Shown one piece after another: positions 11,085 to 18,729 of a stretch of DNA of 64,000 bases. The notes beneath the pieces are model-generated. The model made no database searches, was not told the DNA's origin, and saw only the letters and a program-made list of their open reading frames with translations. The position numbers and the translations under genes were made by a program. Each line of letters starts with the position of its first letter. The first letter of the stretch is position 1. The stretch is from Nilaparvata lugens (Eukaryota; Arthropoda; Insecta; Hemiptera; Delphacidae): the NCBI RefSeq assembly GCF_014356525.2, contig NC_052518.1, positions 30,490,213 through 30,554,212 of the forward strand, written 5' to 3'.

Positions 11085-11350
11085 CAGATTAAAGTGAATC
11101 CATATTTCTACATCTAATGCTATACTGTCAAATTAAAGTGAATGCTAGATGAGGGAAAAAAATTCTCTACTGTCAAATTAAAGTGAATCCATATTTCTAC
11201 ATCTTTATACTGAGTGAATCTGTATAATTTCCCTTTCTCAGTGAGGGAAAAAATAATTTCCCTTTGAGGGAAAAATTCTCTACTGTCAAATTAAAGTGAA
11301 TCCATATTTCTACATCTTTATACTGAGTGAATCTGTTACATCTTTATACT
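11085..11350. repeat. Subterminal repeats (aaagtgaatccatatttcta)
   Basis: The phrase tgtcaaattaaagtgaatcc followed by atatttctacatctttatac recurs with variations at about 11085, 11125, 11175 and 11285, and again near 11625. The inverse copies fill 28270-28600 in the right arm. Repeated subterminal sequence of this kind is often where a transposase or replication initiator binds; that role is inference here. Confidence 0.7.
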
Positions 11351-11378
11351 GTAAAATTATAAAGTGATTGCAAATTGA

Positions 11379-11721
11379 ATAATTCGGAGGGTACAAGAGA
11401 GAGAGAGTGATACACCCATCGTTTCTCTGTCTCTCACATAAGCTTAAAGATTGTGCAAACTACTAGGTGGAAAAAACAGATGGCCCAAAAACAGATGGCC
11501 CCATGTGTTATCTCCTATTCTCGCTTACTCGCACCATATCTACTGCTTTTTCCTCTATTACGAAAGCCATGTGAAAGAGAAATCAGTTGTGAGTTCCTTT
11601 TTAATCCGTCATTCGTATACTGCCAGTTAAAGTGAATCCATATTTCTACATCTTTATACTGAGTGAATGCATATTACTACATCTAATAACTTGTACTGTA
11701 AAATTGAATTGATTGCAAATT
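11379..11721. repeat. Extra segment in the left arm, partly duplicated inside the element
   Basis: Absent from the right arm. Its core (11546-11622, cctctattacgaaagccatg onward) is repeated at 12360-12435 with a few substitutions, and the ctctcac run before it (about 11421) is matched at about 12297. So a segment from just inside the repeat was copied into it, or the reverse. Confidence 0.65.
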
Positions 11722-11942
11722 AATACAATTGGTTTGCTTTCCACCCGACAGTTAAGAAAAATTTCACAAATTTATATTGAAATTTTCTATGTGCTGTACA
11801 AACCGCAGGCATTACTTTTTTTTTTTTTTGGTAAGTGTGTTCTCCGAGAATATCTATAGTAAATTTAGTATGAACAAGCATTCCAAAAATGGCTATAGAT
11901 ATCCTCAGACCTATATCACTTGGTGTGGACAAATCATCATCA

Positions 11943-12254
11943 TCAATATCGGTACAGTTCTCTTAGGAAAATTCTATTTCCACTGACATTTAGTTCCCAC
12001 AACCGAGAAAGAAAACTTTCAAGCTTATGCTTGTTTAGCACTAGAGAATACTCATTCGGCAATTTGATAATTTCCTTAAAGTCCCCCTCACTATCAATAT
12101 CTATAATTTCAAGGTGAATTTCTCCATTATCGGGAAATGTTACATTTGTTACTCTAAACCAATCAAAAGGAAAATGGTCAAAACCCCAATTGACTTGCTG
12201 GTCTGCATCAATTGAGAATTCATTAAAACTTGTGCAATCAAAATAAGCAGTCAT
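11943..12254 (-). CDS. 103-residue acidic protein next to the left repeat, unknown
   Basis: An ATG-started frame (12254 to 11943) of 103 codons directly inside the left inverted repeat. The product is acidic and aromatic, with NWGFDHFPFDWFRV near residues 22-35 and a long acidic stretch (HLEIIDIDSEGDF), then a basic C-terminus. No signal peptide, membrane segment or family I recognise. Composition looks coding rather than repetitive, and it shares strand with the two other left-end genes. It could be an element-specific regulatory protein; function unassigned. Confidence 0.5.
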   Translation of the reverse strand: MTAYFDCTSFNEFSIDADQQVNWGFDHFPFDWFRVTNVTFPDNGEIHLEIIDIDSEGDFKEIIKLPNEYSLVLNKHKLESFLSRLWELNVSGNRIFLRELYRY

Positions 12255-12359
12255 TTTCTCGTCTTATCAGTTCGAGCGATTAGAACCAAATGACTCTCTC
12301 TCTCTCACACAAGCAGCAGACTGGCTTGCACCCAACTCAGGCCCCCTGGCACGTTGCCG

Positions 12360-12435
12360 CTTTTCCTCTATTGCGAAAGCCATGTGAAAGAGAAATCAGT
12401 CGTGAGTTCCTTTTTAATCCATCATTCGTATACTG
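12360..12435. repeat. Internal copy of the left-arm cassette
   Basis: Matches 11546-11622 with a few substitutions. Shows sequence exchange between the terminal repeat and the neighbouring interior. Confidence 0.75.
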
Positions 12436-12663
12436 TACTAGTGAAACCATTTGCCTCTCACCGCGTAGCGATCTCTGCATTACGAATGGCGAGTAAAGGA
12501 GAGAAATCATGTCGTTCTCCCCTTTGATCGGTCGTACGCTACTGCCAGTTTAAGTGAATCCATCATCCACCTCGGGCGGCCTTGTGAAGGTCGGGAGGGC
12601 GTTGCCCGGCCTTGACTGAGTGAGCGACCGAGTGATGTCAGCTTGTGCGTACATACATCAAGC

Positions 12664-12693
12664 TATATAAAAACACATTTTAATTTCTTATCA
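12664..12693 (+). promoter_or_regulatory. TATA promoter candidate for the polymerase leader
   Basis: tatataaaa at 12664-12672 lies about 29 bp before an initiator-like tcactc (12691-12696). It is the first clear TATA box upstream of the leader exons described below, in the direction of the polymerase. Start site is inferred, not measured. Confidence 0.5.
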
Positions 12694-12835
12694 CTCAATG
12701 CAGCTTGCATAGTGGAGAGTGATTGAGTGCACTTGTCTACACGTACTAGCGGAGAGAAACACATAGGAGACCTATCACAATTGGCGAGCACTGCATACTC
12801 CACAGAGGTTTAGCTCGACGCTAACATTATTGATT
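12691..12835 (+). promoter_or_regulatory. Candidate non-coding leader exon 1
   Basis: Runs from the inferred start to a strong 5' splice site (gattgtaagtaaaa, GT at 12836-12837). It contains one ATG (12698) that opens only a four-codon frame. The following 12836-12944 has intron character: AT-rich and ending in a polypyrimidine-AG acceptor. Confidence 0.45.
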
Positions 12836-12944
12836 GTAAGTAAAAATTTTTGTTACATTCTCATATTTTTGTGAAATAACACTAAATTGATTTATAATAT
12901 ATATATTTGGTTACAGTTATTAAATATTTCATTGTTTTTCACAG

Positions 12945-13117
12945 CATTTTCTAACCTCACAACTCGGTCTTATAAGCAGTTGTGCTCTCGTGAGGGAAAC
13001 TTACCTGCATCGAGAAAATCATAGGCGAGGAGCTAGCTGAGTTGAGACAATACCTGAACCGAGTCGAGGAGCTGAGAGAAGCATATCCGATTATTTCATT
13101 TCGTCAAATCAACACAT
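12945..13117 (+). promoter_or_regulatory. Candidate AUG-free leader exon 2
   Basis: Bounded by ttcattgtttttcacag (AG at 12943-12944) and acatgtaagttcattttta (GT at 13118-13119). I find no ATG within it. Its boundaries and flanking intron ends recur at 14044-14244, so it looks like a duplicated exon. Confidence 0.5.
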
Positions 13118-13357
13118 GTAAGTTCATTTTTACTTAAATTTTCCTCTTCTCTGAGGACAATATTGTTCTCCATGTTAGATCCTTCAACATGGAAGTAAGA
13201 GGACCTCATTTTTCAAACATGAATCTTATCTTGTCAGTGTTTTCTATCATCAATGAGATAACGCATTTTAATATTTAACCAACCAGTAGCAAAGTTGATG
13301 CATTTCATTTATTTACAATATTGCACACATACACTTATATGTTTTGATCTTTCTTTG

Positions 13358-13861
13358 TCAATCTTGTTCCAAGCCTGTTTTATCTGAAGAATCTCGTAAA
13401 AAATTCCAGATAAGTTGATTTAATTGTTCTTTTGTTAAATGAGCATTGTTTTCTATTATAACCTTCTTAATTCTATTGATAGAGTGTGTAAGGATTGCAC
13501 ACACACATCTCCATGAGCCTGGGATATCGCCATTCCCCCAGAATTTATCATATGATGTACGATATAAATCACAAACAAGAATATGATTATAGTTATCACT
13601 ATGCCAAACTCCTAATTTTTCATAATCTCTCACAAAAGTTAAATATTGTAGATTTGTCCATCCTTTTTCTGCTAACTGGTCCAATATATCTAGGTGCATG
13701 TCCAAGAGTTCACTTAATTTATATTGATATCTCATTTTTTCTAAAGGAACAGAATGGTATTCACTTAATTGATTAAAATGTCTATCTATAATGAATTGAA
13801 CGCACAAATCTGAAGACTTTAACTCAGACTCCACTGATCCCGCACCAAACACATTATCCAT
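13358..13861 (-). CDS. 167-residue protein, unknown; weak Bcl-2-like candidate
   Basis: ATG-started minus-strand frame of 167 codons. It is predicted to be largely helical: helix-forming stretches around residues 12-32, 38-65, 70-82, 92-106, 117-137 and 142-157. Residues 107-127 (FWGNGDIPGSWRCVCAIL) have the spacing F..G.I...WR.V.AIL, loosely like the BH1 motif of Bcl-2 proteins, but the WGR core is missing and I see no clear BH2. No signal peptide; no C-terminal membrane anchor. It lies within the inferred leader intron, on the opposite strand, beside a BIR protein. Treat the Bcl-2 idea as a hypothesis only; the reading frame itself is likely real. Confidence 0.55.
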   Translation of the reverse strand: MDNVFGAGSVESELKSSDLCVQFIIDRHFNQLSEYHSVPLEKMRYQYKLSELLDMHLDILDQLAEKGWTNLQYLTFVRDYEKLGVWHSDNYNHILVCDLYRTSYDKFWGNGDIPGSWRCVCAILTHSINRIKKVIIENNAHLTKEQLNQLIWNFLRDSSDKTGLEQD

Positions 13862-14043
13862 CTCAGTACAGTAGCTTGATGTTGTATCAGCAAAGACAAG
13901 ATCACTACTAACAGATTACATTGCTCTAACTTATTATTATTATTATTATGAAAAGCACACTCTAGCGATAATTTATTGTACTTTATAGTACTCTACTTAT
14001 ATATATTTGGTTACAGTTATTAAATATTTCATTGTTTTCACAG

Positions 14044-14244
14044 CATTTTCTCACCTCTCAACTCGAGGAGTCAAAGGCAGTATCTACACCTGAGAGGAAT
14101 CAATCATACCATAGACCGCTATCTACACCTGTACCATAGCCCGCTATCTACACCTGTACCATAGCCCGCTATCTACACCTGTACCATAGGCCGCTATCTA
14201 CACCTCTACACTCGAGGAGATTCACGCAGCATCAACCAGTACAT
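14044..14244 (+). promoter_or_regulatory. Candidate AUG-free leader exon 2' (duplicate)
   Basis: Preceded by the same intron end as exon 2 (ttaaatatttcattgttttc then acag, AG at 14042-14043) and followed by the same donor (acatgtaagtacattttta, GT at 14245-14246). No ATG within it. The interior differs from exon 2 except for the first ~20 bp, and contains a 25-bp tandem repeat. Confidence 0.5.
14108..14207. repeat. 25-bp tandem repeat, four units
   Basis: Unit accatagcccgctatctaca plus cctgt, four copies with single substitutions. It lies wholly inside candidate leader exon 2'. Confidence 0.9.
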
Positions 14245-14325
14245 GTAAGTACATTTTTACTTCGATTTTATCCTCTGAGGAGGAAAATTGTGCTCCGAGG
14301 ACAGTTTTTCTCCTCCGAGCACAGT

Positions 14326-14366
14326 TTTTCTCCTCCGAGGACAAACACTGTCCTCGGAGGAGAAAA
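14326..14366. repeat. Perfect 18-bp hairpin with 5-base loop
   Basis: ttttctcctccgaggaca, loop aacac, then the exact complement. It sits a few bases past the stop of the BIR gene and between it and leader exon 2'. Imperfect half-copies of the left arm (tcctccgagcacag) lie just before it at about 14281-14325. Confidence 0.85.
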
Positions 14367-14372
14367 AACCTT

Positions 14373-14996
14373 CTACAATATACTGCATGCATGCGATTTT
14401 ACTTCATCTTTACGATACGGTATATCCGGAACATCCAAGCCCCGCTCTTCTTTCTCACACTCTTCATATAAACAAAACGGTAAATGTATTACTTTTTCAA
14501 ATGGATTTTCGATAATATATTTGCAATAGACACATTGCAAATAGAATGGATTTTTATGTAAGAAATAACCATTTCTCGCAAAATACTCTGCTTTATTGGA
14601 TAATGATTTACAAAAGTCACAATGTAGATGATGATGCTTTTCAAAATACTCTCCTTGAACGGATGAATCTTCTACACAATTAAAAGTTGAATATCTTTCT
14701 TCATATTCTCGTAGAATATTATTATCGTAATTCTCCTCTTCAATTGTTATATTTCCTTTCCTTCTACAGTTCGGGCTGTACCTTGCATGTTCTATTGCTG
14801 GTATGTCACTTTCTTCCCATTTTCCCAAATAAATTGAACAAAATACACATCGCACAATGTCTGGTGCAGATGAGAATATAAATCCCTCTTTCGCCATGTT
14901 TTCCGCGGACAAATGCGGAGAAGATTTCAACCATCTTTTATCAAAAGATAATAATCTCAATCTTTCATGCAACATTATCTGTCCTTGTGATAACAT
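14373..14996 (-). CDS. Inhibitor-of-apoptosis-like protein with BIR domain
   Basis: Reading from ATG 14996 gives 207 residues; the frame is open further upstream to 15317 but that part overlaps the polymerase start and has no BIR character, so I prefer 14996 (or ATG 14975). The first BIR is textbook: RLLSFDKRW, GFIFSSAPDIVRCVFC and KWEESDIPAIEHARYSPNC give the zinc ligands C-x2-C-x16-H-x6-C. A second, degenerate one follows (NGYFLHKNPF, QCVYC, then His and Cys at x12 and x3). No RING domain, so it is not an E3 ligase. IAP proteins bind caspases or their regulators in the cytoplasm; baculoviruses and some adintoviruses carry them. Here it probably delays host-cell death. It is transcribed away from the polymerase gene, whose ATG is 103 bp distant. 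Confidence 0.85.
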   Translation of the reverse strand: MLSQGQIMLHERLRLLSFDKRWLKSSPHLSAENMAKEGFIFSSAPDIVRCVFCSIYLGKWEESDIPAIEHARYSPNCRRKGNITIEEENYDNNILREYEERYSTFNCVEDSSVQGEYFEKHHHLHCDFCKSLSNKAEYFARNGYFLHKNPFYLQCVYCKYIIENPFEKVIHLPFCLYEECEKEERGLDVPDIPYRKDEVKSHACSIL

Positions 14997-15075
14997 CGTG
15001 AATGCTAATTCACAACTGATTGTGAATTGTACTCCTTTACACACACACACACTATTGCCTATGCCATCCTGATCA

Positions 15076-15099
15076 TTATTCTTTTGTTTTTTCAGTATC
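15076..15099 (+). promoter_or_regulatory. 3' splice acceptor 4 nt before the polymerase ATG
   Basis: ttattcttttgttttttcag ends at 15095, followed by tatc and the ATG at 15100. A long pyrimidine tract plus CAG this close to the initiator suggests the coding exon begins here and receives the upstream leader exons. Confidence 0.55.
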
Positions 15100-18000
15100 A
15101 TGCCGAGGGAACGCAGACTTCGTGGCATCAATCCAAGCGCAGTCCGCCATCGCATCACCCTCGATGACGAGGATATCGACATTAAGAATGTGCTTGAGAG
15201 GTCGAAAACTCGAGTTTTCGAGATAATTAGGGAGCATGTGGCACGGTATGATGGAAATGTAAAGTGGTACATAGTTTTAAACGTTTTATTGTATAAATTA
15301 GTGGTGCTGGATGACAAGGTTGATGAGTCTGTTTCATCTCTAATAAATCTACATAGTTACTCCAACATAGCGCTAAACGTGCTTGAGAACTATGAAGATT
15401 TTAATGAGCATTTTTTCTTGGCTGTGAGAAAAATCCTCATGTCTTTCGAAAATTTCGTAAGACATGGGAGTGGATGGGTGCTAAAGAAAATTGAATCACT
15501 GGATGTGAACGTGATTAAATTTAATCCTATATACACATCCAGTTTCATTCAAACACCCCAGTTTTTGAAAAACAAAAATTGTATTATAAATGTCAAAAAT
15601 CTCTCTGACGAAAAATGCTTTTTATGGTCAGTGCTCGCGTATTTCCATCAGAAGCCAAAGGACTCACACTTGACTGTAAAGTATTTGAGCAAGTTTGCTC
15701 ACAGACTCAATATGCGAGGTGTAAATTTCCCGGTGACGACACGCGATATTAAGAAATTCGAAATACTCAATCCGGACATTGCAATTCACGTCATCGCGTA
15801 TGACAACAAAAAGTTTTTCCCCTACCGTACAAGCATTTTCCGTACCCGTAAACACCAAATTAATCTTTTAATGTTGAAAGGCGATGCAGGAAAAACTCAT
15901 TATTGTTTAGTAAATACCGCGAACGGAAAAAACGGTTTATCGCGTCTTTTCTGTCACCTTTCAAAACACAAGGGTCAAGTACATGTATGCAATTTCTGTT
16001 TTCACCGGTTCACATCAGACAAAACTCGAAATGTAGACGGGAAAGCAAATTTGTTGAAACATGTGGAACTTTGTTCCAAGTTTGAATCTCAGCGCGTTTC
16101 ATATCCTAAACGCGGAGAGACAATTAAATTCAAGAAACTAGGCGCGACGTTAAAGAAAAAGTACACCATTTACGCGGATTTAGAAACATACGTTGTGAAT
16201 ATTAATGATGATGATGTTGATGATGATTCCGATTCCGATGAAATTACTCGTAGTTACACAAAGAAAACGGCGCGGCATATTCCTTGCGGGTATTGTTTCG
16301 TTGTTATAGATGTAAACGGAGAAATTGCATACGGACCTGTACTCCATAGATCGAGTAGTTTAGACGAAAAAATCATGGAGAAATTTCTTCAGGAAATTAC
16401 AGATCTTGGCGAAATTTTGTATGAGGATATGAAACGTGAAATTCCGATGCAACATTTGTCCGGAAGTGAAGAGCGCGAATTTCAAAATTCAGTAAACTGT
16501 GGGCTTTGTGCTGAACCGTTCTCAGAAACCAATATTAAATGTCGACACCACACGCATGAAACCGGTAATTACCTATGTGCAGCACATGTTTCTTGCAATT
16601 TAACAGCACGTACTCCGGAGTACATTTCGTGTTATTTCCATAATTTCTCCGGTTTTGATTCACATTTTATTCTGAAAGCGCTCGGTAAATGTAAAAAAGA
16701 AATATCCTGCATCGCGAATACGTCAGAGAGATTTTTAACACTTTCGGTAGGCAAAATTAAATTTTTAGATTCCTACAAGTTTATGAACGAATCCTTGGAA
16801 GTATTGGTGCGTAATTTGGTAGAAAGTACAGACATGGAAAAGAAGTTCGAAAGATTATTTTCGGTGTTTCATGATCCACCTCGCGAACACAGACAGCTCT
16901 TGTTGAAAAAAGGAGTATATCCCTACTCGTACATGAGCTGTCCCGAAAAATTCGCGGAAACATCGCTCCCTCCAATAGAATGTTTTCATAACGACTTAAC
17001 TGATACACCTCTGTCTCGCGAAGAATATGAGCATGCGCAAAGAGTGTTCTCAACATTCAAGCTGAAAAATCTGGGTGAATATCACGATTTTTATTTATGT
17101 TTGGACGTAATGCTATTAGCGGTAGTTTTTGAATCCATGAGGTCTACGCTTTTTAGCTCATACGGTCTTGATGTGAGCCATTTTCTTTCTCTCGCTCACT
17201 TCACCTGGAATTGCATGCTGAAACACACTAAAGTCGAACTGCAATTACTTACAGATCCGGACATGCATCTTATGTTTGAGGCGGGGATGAGAGGTGGGGT
17301 GTCATTTATCAGTAAACGTTATTGCGAAGCAAATAACAAACATCTACCCGAAACATACGATCCTTCAAAACCGTCTAATTATCTGCTTTATATCGATGCA
17401 AACAGTTTATACTCGGAAGCTATGAGCAGACCCCTCCCTTTTGGGAATTTCAAATTCCTCACAGAGGAAGAAATTTCCAAACTTGATTTCGCGAATTTGG
17501 ACAGCAATTCAGGAACTGGTTACGTAATTGAATGTGATCTCGAGTACCCGAAAGATTTACACGATAAGCATGCCAGCTTCCCTCTCGCGCCGCTACACTT
17601 AACTCCACCGCGGGAATTGCTGTCCGAGTATCAGACAAATGAGAACGGTCAGGGAGTGACCAGAAAACTCATGAACACACTTTTTAACCGTGAAAAGTAC
17701 ATTGTACACTATGTCAATTTAAAACTCTACCTTCAGCTCGGTTTGAAATTATTGAAAGTGCATCGCGTCATTAGTTTTTCCCAATCTCCCTGGCTGAAAA
17801 GCTACATCGACTTCAATATCCGGAATAGACAGAACGCGAAAAATAAATTTGAAATATCCTTCTTTAAGGCCTGTTGTAACTTGATATTTGGAAAAACTAT
17901 ACAATCAGTTCGGAAACATATGAATGTTAAAATTATTACAGACGAAAAACGATTAGATAAGTACATTTCAAATCCGTTATGCAAACGCTGGCAAATAATT

Positions 18001-18669
18001 AGTCCGGACGTGATCGCGGTTTTCTCTCGCAAGTTGGAACTTAAAATGAACAAGCCTGTCTATTCCGGCTTTTCCGTACTGGAGTTGAGTAAATTCCATA
18101 TGTACGATTTTTTCTATTGCAAGTTGCAAAAAATCATACCCTGGAACCGCGTAGAACTCTGTATGACCGATACCGACAGTTTTCTTCTAAACCTAAAAGT
18201 CGAAGATGTGTATCAGTTGATTAGAGAAAATTTGAACCTATTCGATACTTCTAACTATCCACCTGCCCACCCTTGCTTTTCCATGGAGAGAAATAAAGTT
18301 GTAGGTAAGTTTAAGGATGAAATGGGCTCAAGGCCGATCTCTAAATTTATAGGTCTTAGATCGAAACTTTACAGCTTTTTAGTTTGTAATGAGAATGATG
18401 ACGAGGTTGTAAATAAATGCGTAGCAAAAGGAGTAAAGTCATCGGTTAAATGTAGAAAACTTAATTTTAATTTGTATAAGAAATCATTGTTTGAACGTAG
18501 TGTACATGTAGAAAAATTTAGTATGTTAAGATCCTATAACCATAGTATGTTTCAGGTTGAATGTGCTAAGGTCTGTTTGAGTCCTTATGACGATAAAAGA
18601 TACATTGAAGAAAATGGTCTGAATACTCTGCCTTTCGGTCATTATACCCTCAACACTTCAACTGATTGA
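15100..18669 (+). CDS. POLB: Protein-primed family B DNA polymerase
   Basis: A single open frame of 1,189 residues that replicates the element, using a terminal protein as primer in this family. Exonuclease motifs: YADLE at 358-362 (Exo I), HNFSGFD at 514-520 (Exo II) and YLCLD at 665-669 (Exo III). Polymerase motifs: DANSLY at 766-771 (A), KACCNLIFG at 923-931 (B) and TDTDS at 1023-1027 (C), then GLRSKLYSF in the thumb. Two zinc-type modules are visible: C297/C300 with H321/C325, and a C467-x2-C470 ... TGNYLCAAHVSCN block (near 488-500) resembling endonuclease VII folds found in Polinton polymerases. The N-terminal region has the ISN-type KCFLWSVLA motif common in this clade. All catalytic residues are present. 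Start is ATG 15100, just after a splice acceptor. Confidence 0.97.
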   Translation: MPRERRLRGINPSAVRHRITLDDEDIDIKNVLERSKTRVFEIIREHVARYDGNVKWYIVLNVLLYKLVVLDDKVDESVSSLINLHSYSNIALNVLENYEDFNEHFFLAVRKILMSFENFVRHGSGWVLKKIESLDVNVIKFNPIYTSSFIQTPQFLKNKNCIINVKNLSDEKCFLWSVLAYFHQKPKDSHLTVKYLSKFAHRLNMRGVNFPVTTRDIKKFEILNPDIAIHVIAYDNKKFFPYRTSIFRTRKHQINLLMLKGDAGKTHYCLVNTANGKNGLSRLFCHLSKHKGQVHVCNFCFHRFTSDKTRNVDGKANLLKHVELCSKFESQRVSYPKRGETIKFKKLGATLKKKYTIYADLETYVVNINDDDVDDDSDSDEITRSYTKKTARHIPCGYCFVVIDVNGEIAYGPVLHRSSSLDEKIMEKFLQEITDLGEILYEDMKREIPMQHLSGSEEREFQNSVNCGLCAEPFSETNIKCRHHTHETGNYLCAAHVSCNLTARTPEYISCYFHNFSGFDSHFILKALGKCKKEISCIANTSERFLTLSVGKIKFLDSYKFMNESLEVLVRNLVESTDMEKKFERLFSVFHDPPREHRQLLLKKGVYPYSYMSCPEKFAETSLPPIECFHNDLTDTPLSREEYEHAQRVFSTFKLKNLGEYHDFYLCLDVMLLAVVFESMRSTLFSSYGLDVSHFLSLAHFTWNCMLKHTKVELQLLTDPDMHLMFEAGMRGGVSFISKRYCEANNKHLPETYDPSKPSNYLLYIDANSLYSEAMSRPLPFGNFKFLTEEEISKLDFANLDSNSGTGYVIECDLEYPKDLHDKHASFPLAPLHLTPPRELLSEYQTNENGQGVTRKLMNTLFNREKYIVHYVNLKLYLQLGLKLLKVHRVISFSQSPWLKSYIDFNIRNRQNAKNKFEISFFKACCNLIFGKTIQSVRKHMNVKIITDEKRLDKYISNPLCKRWQIISPDVIAVFSRKLELKMNKPVYSGFSVLELSKFHMYDFFYCKLQKIIPWNRVELCMTDTDSFLLNLKVEDVYQLIRENLNLFDTSNYPPAHPCFSMERNKVVGKFKDEMGSRPISKFIGLRSKLYSFLVCNENDDEVVNKCVAKGVKSSVKCRKLNFNLYKKSLFERSVHVEKFSMLRSYNHSMFQVECAKVCLSPYDDKRYIEENGLNTLPFGHYTLNTSTD

Positions 18670-18729
18670 TCAGTATGTGTCGTGACAATCATCCAACACC
18701 ACTAATTTGATTTGTCTGTTGTAAATATC

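Larger units (their letters stand above)
10679..11923. repeat. Left terminal inverted repeat of the Maverick
   Basis: Pairs with 28068-28978. The outer part (agtagctataaattgtgg, aggaagcttttttgcgcaat) is followed by a CTCCCT/CTTCTC tract, then subterminal repeats, then an inner conserved stretch ending ctatatcacttgg. It is about 330 bp longer than the right arm because of an extra segment at about 11379-11721 bounded by direct repeats of gattgcaaatt. Confidence 0.9.

Noticed and set aside
10693..11097. Leu/Pro-, Ser/Phe/Leu- and Gly/Glu-repeat reading frames in the left inverted repeat (also 28571-28995 on the right)
   Set aside because: They are three frames of the same CTCCCT-type hexanucleotide tract; no start context, no family and mirrored on both arms.
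14093..14215. CRISPR-like array
   Set aside because: The 25-bp units are directly abutting with no spacers; a plain tandem repeat in a eukaryotic element.
14997..15317. Upstream 107-codon extension of the BIR reading frame
   Set aside because: Overlaps the polymerase N-terminus on the other strand, lacks BIR character and follows codon use of a shadow frame; ATG 14996 is a better start.
16781..17056. Minus-strand frames inside the polymerase gene
   Set aside because: Shadows of a long, motif-rich coding region on the plus strand.
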